From positions 1-64,000 of the forward strand of contig NZ_QNRQ01000013.1 in NCBI RefSeq assembly GCF_003315175.1: a stretch of DNA of 64,000 nt, given 5' to 3'. Source of the DNA: Eoetvoesiella caeni (GTDB lineage Bacteria > Pseudomonadota > Gammaproteobacteria > Burkholderiales > Burkholderiaceae_B). The notes under the pieces were generated by a model that saw only the letters and a list, made by a program, of their open reading frames with translations, was not told the origin of the DNA and did not search any database. The translations under genes and the position numbers were made by a program. This document shows, one piece after another, positions 44,926 to 55,148 of this stretch. The first letter of the stretch is position 1. Each line of letters starts with the position of its first letter.

Positions 44926-45846
44926 ATGAGCCTGACACTAATCCTGTCGCAATTGCTCAATGGTTTGCAGTACGGTGTTCTGTTGTTTTTGCTGGCCGCG
45001 GGGCTGACGCTGGTGTTTGGCATCATGAGCTTTGTGAACTTGGCGCATGGCTCCTTGTACATGCTGGGCGCTTACTTTGCCGCCACCACGTTCAATTTGA
45101 CCAACTCGTTCGTGCTGGCCGTGCTGGGCGCTTTGGTCGGCTGCCTGGTGGTCGGCGTCATCCTGGAACGCGTGGCCGTCTCGCGCCTGTACCGGCGCGA
45201 TCACCTGGACCACGTGCTGGTTACCTTCGGCATGGTGCTGTTCTTCAACGAAATGGTGCAGATCCTGTGGGGCACTCAGCCCCTGTTCCTGCCCGTGCCG
45301 TCCTGGCTGGACAGCACCGTCAGCATCCTGGGCATGACCTATCCGTCGTACCGCATCGCCATTATCGTGGTCGGCCTGCTGGTGGCGGTGGGCGCGCACT
45401 GGCTCATTCATAAAACACGGCTGGGCATGCTGATACGCGCCGGCTCCGTGAACCCGCAAATGGTCGGCGCGCTGGGTGTGAACATCAAGCTGCTCAATGC
45501 GCTGCTGTTTGCCCTGGGCGCGGTGCTGGCCGGCCTGGCCGGGGCCATGGCGGGGCCCATCCTGTCGGTGCAGTCGGGCATGGGCGAGCCCGTGCTCATC
45601 ACCACACTGGTGGTCATCGTCATCGGCGGCATCGGCTCGGTCAGCGGCGCCTTCTACGCCGCGCTGGTCGTGGGCGTGGCCGATACCCTGGGGCGCGCCT
45701 TCTTGCCCACGCTGTTGCGCGAATTCATGGCCCGGGACCTGGCCAACGCCGCCGGCCCGGCCATCGCCTCCATGCTGATCTACGTGCTGATGGCCGTGGT
45801 GCTGGCCATTCGGCCGCAAGGCCTGTTTGTCGGAGGAAAGAAATAA
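44926..45846 (+). CDS. ABC transporter permease LivH (catabolic region)
   Basis: 306-residue LivH-type permease with about eight helices; landmark GLTLVFGIMSFVNLAHGSLYMLG and GGIGSVSGAFYAALVVG. First of four coupled genes; its stop overlaps the livM start by one base (TAATG). No binding protein gene lies in this operon. Likely substrate is an aromatic acid, from context. Confidence 0.93.
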   Translation: MSLTLILSQLLNGLQYGVLLFLLAAGLTLVFGIMSFVNLAHGSLYMLGAYFAATTFNLTNSFVLAVLGALVGCLVVGVILERVAVSRLYRRDHLDHVLVTFGMVLFFNEMVQILWGTQPLFLPVPSWLDSTVSILGMTYPSYRIAIIVVGLLVAVGAHWLIHKTRLGMLIRAGSVNPQMVGALGVNIKLLNALLFALGAVLAGLAGAMAGPILSVQSGMGEPVLITTLVVIVIGGIGSVSGAFYAALVVGVADTLGRAFLPTLLREFMARDLANAAGPAIASMLIYVLMAVVLAIRPQGLFVGGKK

Positions 45847-46840
45847 TGGCTCGTATCACCACCAAGTGGGGCGCCTCGACCTGGGTGCCGCTGTTGCTGC
45901 TGGTCTTGCTGGCCCTGGTGCCCGCGTGGGGCTATTGGGCCGGCGAGACCTTTTATGTGGCGTTCTTTGCGCGCATGATCATCTACGCCATCGCGGCGTT
46001 GGCGCTGAACCTGGCCCTGGGCTATGGCGGCCTGATCAGCCTGGGCCATGCGCTGTTCTTCGGCCTGGGCGCCTACAGCGTGGCGCTGCCCGCCTTCTAC
46101 GGCATCGACAGCGGCTGGGTGCACCTGCTGGTGTGCATCGTGGCCTGCGGCATCGTGGGCTACATCACCGGCGCCATCAGCCTGCGCACCTCGGGCATCG
46201 GCTTTATCATGATTACCCTGGCGTTCGCCCAAATGGGCTACTTCCTGTTCGTAAGCCTGAAGCAGTACGGCGGCGACGACGGCACCGGCATCGAACACAC
46301 CAGCCGCTTTTTTGGGCTGGACCTGGGCGGCGTGTACGCGCTGTACATCACCGCCTTTGTGGTGCTGGTGCTGGCCACCTGGTGGATGGCGCGCCTGCGC
46401 GTGGCCCCCTTTGGCATGGCCTTGCGCGGCGCCCGGCAAAACGCCCGGCGCGTCAACGCCGTGGGCTTGCCCGCCCGCAAGTACCTGCTGACCGCCTATG
46501 TGATCTCGGCCATCTTGTGCGGCATCGCCGGCATGCTGCTCGCCAATTTAACCGCCTTTGCCTCGCCCAGCACCTTGTCCTGGATTGTCTCGGGCGACCT
46601 GGTGGTCATGATCGTGCTGGGCGGCATGGGCACGGTGTTTGGCCCCTTGCTGGGCGCCATGGCCTTCATGGGGCTTGAAGAAATCATGAAGTCGATCACC
46701 GACCACTGGATGGCGGTGTTCGGCCTGGCCATCGTAGTGATCGGGCTGATGGGCAAGGCCGGCCTGGTCGGCTTGCTGCAGTCGGTAAGCCAGGCGCGTT
46801 TTGGCAAAGCGGCCCAGGCCGCGCACAAGGAGGCCGCACC

Positions 46841-46844
<4 letters not shown>
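45846..46844 (+). CDS. ABC transporter permease LivM (catabolic region)
   Basis: 332-residue LivM-type permease with about ten helices; NLALGYGGLISLGHALFFGLGAY-type landmark near residue 60. The coding DNA from here through livF is visibly more GC-rich than the neighbouring oxygenase genes. Its stop overlaps livG by 4 bp. Confidence 0.93.
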
Positions 46845-47596
<752 letters not shown>

Positions 47597-47606
47597 GGAA
47601 AAGACG

Positions 47607-48323
<717 letters not shown>

Positions 48324-48327
48324 TGTG

Positions 48328-48356
48328 CTGTGTGGCTGACTCAGCCAGCCACACAG
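48328..48356 (+). terminator. Hairpin after livF
   Basis: Perfect 11-bp stem CTGTGTGGCTG (48328-48338) / CAGCCACACAG (48346-48356) with a 7-nt loop, 5 bp after the livF stop. There is no U-tract, so it may stabilise the mRNA end or be Rho-related rather than an intrinsic terminator. Confidence 0.4.
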
Positions 48357-48404
48357 AGTGCATCGCGCTCGCGCTTTCGCCTCTAAGGCAGGGCACCAGA
48401 ACAC

Positions 48405-49271
48405 ATGAAAGACTTGAATCTGCTGTATGTGTTTGAAGCAATGTGGCGTGATCGCTCTGTTACGTTGGCGGCCGAGAACCTGGGCCTGACCCAGGCGGCG
48501 GTTAGCAGCGCCCTGAAAAGATTGCGGCAAGAGCACAACGACAAGATGTTTGCCCAGGTGGGGCGGCGCATGGAACCGACACCCTACGCCGTTGGGGTTT
48601 CGCACCAGCTTCTGACGGCATTGGCCATGATACGCACGGCCTCGAACACGCACACTCCGTTCGATCCCGCCACATCGCGCCGCCAGTTCACCATACGCAC
48701 GCGGGACGTGGGCGAGGTCGTCTGCTTTCCAAAAATATTCCGTAAAGTCGCACATGAGGCACCGTCGGTGCGGCTGCGCACGGCGTTTCAGCCCATCGAG
48801 GACACTATAGGCGGCCTGGCCAGCGGGCGCATGGACCTGGCGCTGGGTTTTTTGCCGTCTCTCGAGACATCCATTCACCGCCGATCCCTTTTTGTGCAGC
48901 ACTATGTCTGCGTCATGCGGGCGCAGCATCCGTTGGCCAAGCGGCGGCTTACCCGGGAAATGCTGCGCGATCTGGACCACCTTCTGGTGGAGTATTCGGG
49001 CAGCGGCCACCTGGTCATCGAGCGTGCGCTTATCGACGCGGGGGCCCGCAACCAAATCAAGATACGTCTGCCGCAGTATCTTTCGGCGCCGCATCTGATT
49101 ATTTCTTCCGACCTGGTCTGGTGCGCGCCGGTGGACCTGGCCCAGACCCTGTCCGAACACTATCCCCTTATCATCAAGCCCATTCCGCTTGAACTGCCGC
49201 CATTCGAGATCCCTTGTACTGGCATGATCGCTTTCATCGCGACCCCGCCAATATCTGGCTGCGTGAACTGA
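48405..49271 (+). CDS. LysR family regulator, C-terminal frameshift
   Basis: 288 residues as read, with a normal LysR HTH (SVTLAAENLGLTQAAVSSALKRL) and most of the effector domain. The last 18 or so residues (after PPFEIP) do not resemble a LysR end. Shifting frame at about 49211-49215 gives LYWHDRFHRDPANIWLREL, the expected LysR C-terminus, ending at a TAG at 49304-49306. So one base seems lost near CCCTTG, either a real mutation or a sequencing error. It is of the same NahR/NagR-like group as the LysR at 40265. Confidence 0.85.
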   Translation: MKDLNLLYVFEAMWRDRSVTLAAENLGLTQAAVSSALKRLRQEHNDKMFAQVGRRMEPTPYAVGVSHQLLTALAMIRTASNTHTPFDPATSRRQFTIRTRDVGEVVCFPKIFRKVAHEAPSVRLRTAFQPIEDTIGGLASGRMDLALGFLPSLETSIHRRSLFVQHYVCVMRAQHPLAKRRLTREMLRDLDHLLVEYSGSGHLVIERALIDAGARNQIKIRLPQYLSAPHLIISSDLVWCAPVDLAQTLSEHYPLIIKPIPLELPPFEIPCTGMIAFIATPPISGCVN

Positions 49272-49354
49272 TTGTTGCGGCGTGCGACGGCGTTGCCGGC
49301 GCATAGCGCGCCCGCCCAGGCGCCAGCATCGGCAGGCGCATCCGAATGCGCCAA

Positions 49355-49373
49355 GTATTAATTCTATTAATAC
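49355..49373. promoter_or_regulatory. AT-rich palindrome upstream of oxidoreductase gene
   Basis: GTATTAAT-TCT-ATTAATAC is a perfect 19-bp palindrome, with a third ATTAAT at 49380-49385 (GCTATTAATGAATT). It lies 80 bp before the GTG at 49456 and is a good candidate operator or promoter element for the five-gene operon. Confidence 0.55.
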
Positions 49374-49455
49374 ATTGCTATTAATGAATTGCCATAGTTT
49401 AAAGGTGTCGCCGCCGATAGAATAAGAAAAAATACAAAAGACATAAGGAGGCAGT

Positions 49456-50340
49456 GTGGCCGAACAGAGCCAGATAGTGGGGCTTATAGGTATTGGGCAA
49501 TTGGGCATTCCCGTTGCGGCCAATTTGCTCCAGGCCGGATTTCGGGTAGTGGGCTACCGGCGGCACGATCTTGAAGAGTTCGCGCGGCTGGGCGGCAACC
49601 CCCTGGAATCGCCCGAGGCGGTGGTGCAAGAGGCCGATGTCATACTCCTGTGCTTGCCGTCCGAGACCGCTTCGCAACAGGTGCTGGAAGGCGACAACGG
49701 CATGCGCAAAGCGCTGGGGCCGCGGCATATCGTTGTGGAAATGGGCACTTACCGAAAGGCCTTCAAGCTCGAGCAGGCCGCAAAAATCGCCGCCCTGGGC
49801 GCAAAAGTACTAGAGGCCGAAATAAGCGGTTCGCCGCCCATGGTGGCCAACCGCAAGGCCGCCGTGTACGTCGGCGGCGACCCAACGGTATTAAGCGCCT
49901 GTACGTCCATATTGCAGGCCATCAGCCCCAACTTGTTTCATTTGGGCGAGTACGGCAAGGCCGTATCCATGAAGCTGATAGCCAACTACCTGCTGGCCAT
50001 TCACACGCTCGCCGCGGCCGAGGCCATGAACATGGGAGCGAAGGCGGGCTTCGATCCGGCGCTGGTTGCGGAAGTCATACAAAAGGGCGCGGGCGGTTCG
50101 GCCATGTTCGGCGTGCGTGCGCCCATGATGGCCTCGCGTGCGTTCTCTCCCGCGCCGGGCCCATTCAGCACGCTGGAAAAATATCTTCATCTGGGCCGGG
50201 AAATGGCCGACGAACTCGGCTGCGCAACGCCTTTGTTTTCAACGGCCTCGCCGTATTTCGAGCGGGCGCTTGCCAGCGGCATGGGCGACGAAGATATTGC
50301 GGCGGTGATCAAGCTGATCGAAGCCGGCTCCAGGCCTTGA
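49456..50340 (+). CDS. NAD(P)-dependent beta-hydroxyacid dehydrogenase family protein
   Basis: 294-residue oxidoreductase of the 3-hydroxyisobutyrate/6-phosphogluconate family. Rossmann motif GIGQLG (12-17), the substrate-binding region EISGSPPMVANRKA (family consensus DAPVSGG is altered), and catalytic Lys 173 with Asn 177 (MKLIANYLL). GTG start with AAGGAGG upstream. Probably acts in side-chain or ring-fission product metabolism of the catabolic region; substrate unknown. Confidence 0.88.
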   Translation: MAEQSQIVGLIGIGQLGIPVAANLLQAGFRVVGYRRHDLEEFARLGGNPLESPEAVVQEADVILLCLPSETASQQVLEGDNGMRKALGPRHIVVEMGTYRKAFKLEQAAKIAALGAKVLEAEISGSPPMVANRKAAVYVGGDPTVLSACTSILQAISPNLFHLGEYGKAVSMKLIANYLLAIHTLAAAEAMNMGAKAGFDPALVAEVIQKGAGGSAMFGVRAPMMASRAFSPAPGPFSTLEKYLHLGREMADELGCATPLFSTASPYFERALASGMGDEDIAAVIKLIEAGSRP

Positions 50341-50341
50341 A

Positions 50342-50377
50342 CGGGCAGGCCATCTGGTTTGCCAGCCGGCCTGCCCG
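50342..50377 (+). terminator. Hairpin between oxidoreductase and VOC genes
   Basis: 10-bp perfect stem CGGGCAGGCC (50342-50351) / GGCCTGCCCG (50368-50377) with a 16-nt loop immediately after the stop codon. No U-tract follows; it may attenuate or protect the upstream message. Confidence 0.4.
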
Positions 50378-50446
50378 CGTTCAAAGGTGTAGCGCCCATC
50401 CATTGCGGCCGACACAGTTCTTTTACTCAAGATCAAGAAGGGTTTT

Positions 50447-51367
50447 ATGATACGTTCACTCCTGCATATTGGCCTTATAGTCCCCGATCTGGAAGTGGGG
50501 CGCGCCTTCTACGAATTGTTCGGGCTTCATGCCGTCGCCTCGGGGCGCGACCTTGTGTTCCGTTGCCCAGGGCGCGACCAGGACCAGGTGCGGCTGATGC
50601 AAGGCGAAAAGAAAAAGCTTGCCTACGCCGCGTTCGGCACCAATGAAACAGGCATGGCCGAACTTAAGCGTCGCCTGGAAAAGGCCGCCGTGCCGGTGGT
50701 TGCCGCGCCGTTCGATGTGCCGTTTGGCGGCATCTGGTTCCAGGACCCGCACGGCGACTGGATAAATGTACAAATTGCCGAGCCGGCGCCGGTCTCTGAC
50801 GTTCTGCCTTCGGAAATCAATGCGCATGGCCGCTATCGGCGGGTCGGGCGGGCCTGCGATCCCAGCAGTGTCAATAAGAAAGCGGTGCCGCTGCGCCTTG
50901 GGCATTTGATCAAGTTCTCGCCCGACGTCAATGCTTCGGTGGAGTTCTATACCAACGTTCTTGGCTTGCGGATGTCCGACCGGTGCATGGATATTCTGGC
51001 ATTTCTGCATGGGTCGGCCGGCGGCGACCATCATCTGGTGGCGTTTGCCAAAAGCTCGCATACCGGCTTGCACCATATCAGTTTCGAAGTGGCCGACCTC
51101 GACGAGATCGAGATCGGAGCCCAGACGCTTTTGCGCGCCGGCTACAAGGACGGCTTCGGACTGGGGCGCCACATAGGCGGTTCGAACTACTTCCACTACA
51201 TACGCGACCCCTGGGGCAGCATGGCCGAATACTTCTGGGACATCGACGTGATACCCGAGGACGACAGCGATTGGGTGCCCTTGAACGTGCCGCCGGAAAA
51301 AGTTGTGATGGTCTGGGCAACGACCCCGCCTCCGGAAGATTTCGTCGTCAATTTCGAGGAGCCCTGA
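50447..51367 (+). CDS. VOC-family (type I extradiol) dioxygenase-like protein
   Basis: 306 residues in two vicinal-oxygen-chelate modules. The C-terminal module has the metal-binding facial triad H153 (LGHLIKF), H210 (GLHHISFEV) and E261 (GSMAEYFWD), the arrangement of 2,3-dihydroxybiphenyl-type extradiol dioxygenases. The N-terminal module is degenerate, also typical. So it probably cleaves a catechol-like ring or a related ring diol. Its neighbours (YciI protein, fumarylacetoacetase-family hydrolase) fit processing of a ring-fission product. Confidence 0.85.
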   Translation: MIRSLLHIGLIVPDLEVGRAFYELFGLHAVASGRDLVFRCPGRDQDQVRLMQGEKKKLAYAAFGTNETGMAELKRRLEKAAVPVVAAPFDVPFGGIWFQDPHGDWINVQIAEPAPVSDVLPSEINAHGRYRRVGRACDPSSVNKKAVPLRLGHLIKFSPDVNASVEFYTNVLGLRMSDRCMDILAFLHGSAGGDHHLVAFAKSSHTGLHHISFEVADLDEIEIGAQTLLRAGYKDGFGLGRHIGGSNYFHYIRDPWGSMAEYFWDIDVIPEDDSDWVPLNVPPEKVVMVWATTPPPEDFVVNFEEP

Positions 51368-51368
51368 C

Positions 51369-51746
51369 ATGAGTCTGCCAGCCAATGCACAGGCCATGAT
51401 GGTCAAAATGCTGGGCAAGCCCTTGTTCGTGGCCTTGCGCATACCTGCCGACCTTTCGGGGTTCTCGGAAAATCTCGCCGACCATCTCAAGTGGGCCACG
51501 CAGTGCGAACAGCGCGGCGAGCTGTTCGCCTCCGGCCCGTTCGTCGCCGCGGGCGGGGTGCCGGGCGCCTTGGGGGGGATGTCCATTTTTCGGGCCAGCT
51601 CCGAAGCGCAGGTGCGCAAAATCCTGGCCGACGACCCTTTCATTCGCCATGGCGTCTATACGGCCGAGATTAAAAAATGGGTGCTGATGGAAGGTGGCAT
51701 GACCTTGTCAGTGCGCTTTTCCGACCAGTCATATGTGCTTCGATAG
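51369..51746 (+). CDS. YciI-like protein
   Basis: 125-residue alpha/beta ferredoxin-like protein of the YciI superfamily: HLKWATQCEQRGELFASGPF followed by GMSIFRASSEAQVRKILADDPF. Muconolactone isomerase-like proteins share this fold, so an isomerase or decarboxylase-like step is conceivable but not shown. Starts one base after the VOC gene stop. Confidence 0.82.
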   Translation: MSLPANAQAMMVKMLGKPLFVALRIPADLSGFSENLADHLKWATQCEQRGELFASGPFVAAGGVPGALGGMSIFRASSEAQVRKILADDPFIRHGVYTAEIKKWVLMEGGMTLSVRFSDQSYVLR

Positions 51747-51811
51747 TGTTCCGCCCGGTTAGTACTGCGGTACTGACAGGGCAGGGCGCAACTACTCAGG
51801 AAATATCACCG

Positions 51812-52750
51812 ATGAAGTATCAAGTGTTCACGTATTGTGAACCCGGGGGCACTGCGCGCCCGGGGATTCTGGTTGGCGAGGCCATGTACGACCTGCGCCG
51901 CTTGTTGCCGCCGGAACGGGCGCAATGGCTGTGCGTCGACGACTTGCTGCGCGACTGGGACGAGGCAAGCACTGTGTTGCGTCAGTTGGCCAAGGACGTT
52001 GCGCAGAACGCTGCGGTCCAGACGCTGGTTGCGGACGACATGCGCTTTCTGGCGCCACTGACGCGTTGCGGCGTCATTTACGCGGCAGGAGCGAATTATC
52101 GCGACCACGTCGAAGCCATGAGCCGCGCATTCAATATGAAGCTGGTGCTGGATCCCAAGGCCGAGGGTGTGCAACCCTGGCATTTCATCAAGGCCGGGCA
52201 GGCCACGCTGGCCGGCCACAAGCAAGATGTTCCGATGCCGGCGCACACGCATATGCTGGACTGGGAAGCCGAACTGGCCGTCGTTATCGGCCGGCGTGCC
52301 GCGCGGGTAGCCGTGGCCGATGCGCTCGACTACGTCGCGGGCTACTCCTGCGCGAACGATCTGTCGGCGCGCGACAACCTGAAGCGCGACCAGGTCGATG
52401 AAAGCTCGCCCTTCCGTTTCGACTGGATAGGCCACAAGTGCTTTACCGGGGCATGCCCGATGGGGCCGTTCATTACGCCTGCCGAGTTTGTCGATTCGCC
52501 GGAGAACCTTGGCATCAGGCTTTGGCTGAACGGCGAAGTCAAGCAGGACTCCAATACCAGCAACCATTTATACAGTGTGGCGGACCAGATCAGCTATTTA
52601 AGCCATAGGCTGGATCTACTGCCGGGCGATGTTCTGTTGACGGGGACGCCGGCGGGGGTGGGCATGGAGTCGGGCATATTCCTGAAGCGCGGCGATGTCA
52701 TGCGGGTGGGCATACACGGACTGGGGCAGCTTGAAACCAGAATTGTTTGA
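51812..52750 (+). CDS. Fumarylacetoacetate hydrolase (FAH) family protein
   Basis: 312-residue hydrolase or decarboxylase of the FAH family. Metal ligands E152, E154 (LDWEAELAVVIG) and D183 (CANDLSARD), catalytic NYRDH (95-99) and TGTPAGVG are present. Fumarylpyruvate hydrolase (gentisate pathway) and 2-oxo-hydratase/decarboxylases of meta pathways share these motifs. The start at 51812 gives MKYQVFTYCEPGG. Confidence 0.9.
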   Translation: MKYQVFTYCEPGGTARPGILVGEAMYDLRRLLPPERAQWLCVDDLLRDWDEASTVLRQLAKDVAQNAAVQTLVADDMRFLAPLTRCGVIYAAGANYRDHVEAMSRAFNMKLVLDPKAEGVQPWHFIKAGQATLAGHKQDVPMPAHTHMLDWEAELAVVIGRRAARVAVADALDYVAGYSCANDLSARDNLKRDQVDESSPFRFDWIGHKCFTGACPMGPFITPAEFVDSPENLGIRLWLNGEVKQDSNTSNHLYSVADQISYLSHRLDLLPGDVLLTGTPAGVGMESGIFLKRGDVMRVGIHGLGQLETRIV

Positions 52751-52773
52751 CGTCCCGCGGCGGTAGGCCGCGC

Positions 52774-52801
52774 GCCGGCCCAGGCGGGTTTTGGGGCCGG
52801 C
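52774..52801 (+). terminator. GC hairpin between FAH gene and binding-protein gene
   Basis: 8-bp perfect stem GCCGGCCC (52774-52781) / GGGCCGGC (52794-52801) in the 101-bp gap. Such intercistronic stems often separate abundant binding-protein messages from upstream operons; no U-tract. Confidence 0.35.
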
Positions 52802-52851
52802 AAGGCGGAGGCGGAGGCTTGTTTCATCAATCACACAAAAAGAGGAAGACA

Positions 52852-54024
52852 ATGAAAAAGGAAATTGGATTCGGAGCAATGACGCTGGCGTTGATGGCGG
52901 CGCTGCCGTCCTTGGCGGCGGCCGATGTCAAAGTCGGCTTTCTTGGCACGCTGTCGGGCCCCTCGGCCGCGGTCGGCCAGGACCAGCTGGATGGATTCAA
53001 GCTGGCCCTGGAGCAGCTTTCGGGCAAGCTGGGCGGCGCCAAGGCCGTGCTCTTTGCGGAGGACGACCAGCAAAAGCCCGAAGCTGCGCAAAGCGGGCTT
53101 TCCAAATTGGTCGAGCGCGAAGACGTGGATGTGGTGGTGGGGCTGACGTTTGCGAATGTGTTGATGTCTTTGCAACCCAAAATCGCCGCGACGGACGTGT
53201 CGTTCATTGGCACTGTTGCGGGGCCTTCGCCAACCGCCGGCGCGCTGTGCAAGCCGAATTTGTTCATTACTTCCTGGCAAAGCGATATGCCGGCCGAAGC
53301 CGTGGGCAAATACTTGAACGACAAGGGAATCAAGCGCATCAGTACCTTGACCCCCAATTTTGTGGGCGGCAAGGACAAGATTGCGGGGCTCAAGCAGTTC
53401 TATAAAGGTGAAATCGTCAACGAGCTATATACGCCGCTAAGCCAGCTGGACTTTTCGGCCGAGCTGACCCAGGTCAGCGCGTCCAAGCCCGAAGCCGTTT
53501 TTATGTTCTACCCCGGGGCGCTGGCCGTGGGTTTTGTGCGCCAGTACAAGCAGGCGGGGCTTAGCGACAAGTTTCCGCTTTATTCGGCCAACTCCATCGA
53601 GGGCGGGTCGGCCGACGCCATGGGCGATGCCGCGGTCGGAGCCATCGCCGGCGATACCTGGACGCCGGGCATGACCAACCCGCAGTCGAAGCAGTTTGTA
53701 GCCGCCTTCAAAGAGAAGTACAAGCGCTCGCCCTCGGCCTATGCCGCATTCAGTTATGACGCGGCCATTTTGCTGGACGCCGCCGTGGCTTCCCTGAAAG
53801 GCGATGTCTCGGACCGCAAGGCCTTGTCCAAGGCTATAAAGAATGCCAAGTTCGACTCTGTGCGCGGCGACTTCCGTTTCGGCAACAACAACTACCCGGT
53901 GCAAAGCTATCATATCTTTCGCATAGCCAAGGACGCTGACGGAGCCATTGCATTCGAAATGGTCGCGCCCAACGTGCTGAAGGATTACGCCGACCCGCAC
54001 GCGGCCAAGTGCACGATGTCTTGA
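52852..54024 (+). CDS. ABC transporter substrate-binding protein, Liv type (paralogue 1)
   Basis: 390-residue periplasmic receptor with a Sec signal peptide (cleavage near LAAADVKVG, about residue 23). The mature start DVKVGFLGTLSGPSAAVGQDQ and the block YAAFSYDAAILLDAAVASLKGD are typical. It is clearly paralogous to the protein at 58145-59320 along its whole length. No permease or ATPase is adjacent, so it probably docks with the livHMGF products encoded 4.5-8 kb upstream. Confidence 0.92.
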   Translation: MKKEIGFGAMTLALMAALPSLAAADVKVGFLGTLSGPSAAVGQDQLDGFKLALEQLSGKLGGAKAVLFAEDDQQKPEAAQSGLSKLVEREDVDVVVGLTFANVLMSLQPKIAATDVSFIGTVAGPSPTAGALCKPNLFITSWQSDMPAEAVGKYLNDKGIKRISTLTPNFVGGKDKIAGLKQFYKGEIVNELYTPLSQLDFSAELTQVSASKPEAVFMFYPGALAVGFVRQYKQAGLSDKFPLYSANSIEGGSADAMGDAAVGAIAGDTWTPGMTNPQSKQFVAAFKEKYKRSPSAYAAFSYDAAILLDAAVASLKGDVSDRKALSKAIKNAKFDSVRGDFRFGNNNYPVQSYHIFRIAKDADGAIAFEMVAPNVLKDYADPHAAKCTMS

Positions 54025-54029
54025 AATGA

Positions 54030-54061
54030 AGCCGGCCCGGCCGGCGTGTTTCGGGCCGGCT
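54030..54061. terminator. Hairpin between convergent binding-protein and LysR genes
   Basis: 10-bp perfect stem AGCCGGCCCG (54030-54039) / CGGGCCGGCT (54052-54061). Followed on the plus strand by mixed sequence; probably the shared 3' end of two convergent genes. Confidence 0.5.
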
Positions 54062-54088
54062 CTGCCCATTTTGGGGTGGGGCTTTTGC

Positions 54089-55030
54089 TTAGTCGCTTGC
54101 GTGCAAAAGCCCGCTCATGCCTTCCGCGCCAAACCAGACTTTGGCTTCGAGCGAGGCGGCCAGGGTCTTGAGGGCTACTTTGCGGCCCTCGTGCACCGCC
54201 TGCGAATGAGACCGGGCCAGGCTTTCGTTCAGCGCCCAGGTCAGGTACAGGCCTTGAATGGGGGCCCAGCTCATGGTGTCGGTAATGTGGGCGTGGTCGT
54301 GCAGCGTGCATGCCGGCATGATGGTGTAGCCGATGCCTTCCCTGGCCAAGTCCAGGCATAGCCCCAGGGTGTCTGTTTCCACGGCCACTTTGAAGACCAT
54401 GCCCTTGCGCTTGAGCATATGTTCAACTTGCGAGCTAAGAACATTGGGGCGGCCCGGCAGAACCAGTTTTTCGCCGTTCAGATACGAAAGCGGGATGGCC
54501 TGCGACGAATTCAGGTTCTTGTCGGCGCAGCCCATGAGAATCAGCGGTTCCCGCACCAGCGGCGTTTGCCGGAATCCGGTTGGCGGCGAGGGGTCGAACG
54601 GGATGACGCATAAATCCAGGATCCCCGCCAGCAGATGGTCGCGCAGGATATTGCTGACGCCTTCGTGCACCCTTAATTTGATTTCGGGGTACTGCGCCAC
54701 CAGGGTCTTTACAAACGGCGAGGTAAACACCCGTTGCCAGGAAGGCGGCACCCCGATCGCCAATTGGCCCGCGGCCATTTCGCCCACCTGTTCTTTCAGG
54801 ATGGCATGCTGGCGCAGCAAGGGGCGCGCCCTGTCGGCCAAAAGCTTGCCCGGCTCGGTCAGGGTAACGCCGCCTTGGTTGCGGGTAAAAAGCTTCGTGC
54901 CCATTTCGTGCTCTAGCGCAACGATATGGCGCGACAAGGTCGGTTGCGACAAGTGCAGATCGACGGCGGCTTTGTTGATGCTGCCAAGCTCGGCGACTCG
55001 CAGCATATATTCAAGTAAGCGTAGATCCAT
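54089..55030 (-). CDS. LysR family regulator (GbpR/CynR-like)
   Basis: 313-residue LysR-type regulator with HTH GSINKAAVDLHLSQPTLSRHIVALE and a full effector domain. It differs in type from the NahR-like regulators elsewhere in the window. Divergent from the flavin hydroxylase gene with 118 bp between; an imperfect dyad (ATATGAATA at 55049-55057 and TATCCATAT at 55079-55087) is a candidate binding site. Likely controls the hydroxylase/BKACE/cupin/binding-protein genes. Confidence 0.9.
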   Translation of the reverse strand: MDLRLLEYMLRVAELGSINKAAVDLHLSQPTLSRHIVALEHEMGTKLFTRNQGGVTLTEPGKLLADRARPLLRQHAILKEQVGEMAAGQLAIGVPPSWQRVFTSPFVKTLVAQYPEIKLRVHEGVSNILRDHLLAGILDLCVIPFDPSPPTGFRQTPLVREPLILMGCADKNLNSSQAIPLSYLNGEKLVLPGRPNVLSSQVEHMLKRKGMVFKVAVETDTLGLCLDLAREGIGYTIMPACTLHDHAHITDTMSWAPIQGLYLTWALNESLARSHSQAVHEGRKVALKTLAASLEAKVWFGAEGMSGLLHASD

Positions 55031-55148
55031 GGCGAACGATTAAACAAAATATGAATAGCGACTATATCATGTGAACATTATCCATATAACCGCCGGTCGC
55101 CTATCATTACGTGTGGCTTTCTAATTTACACGCAAGCGAGACAAGGTA

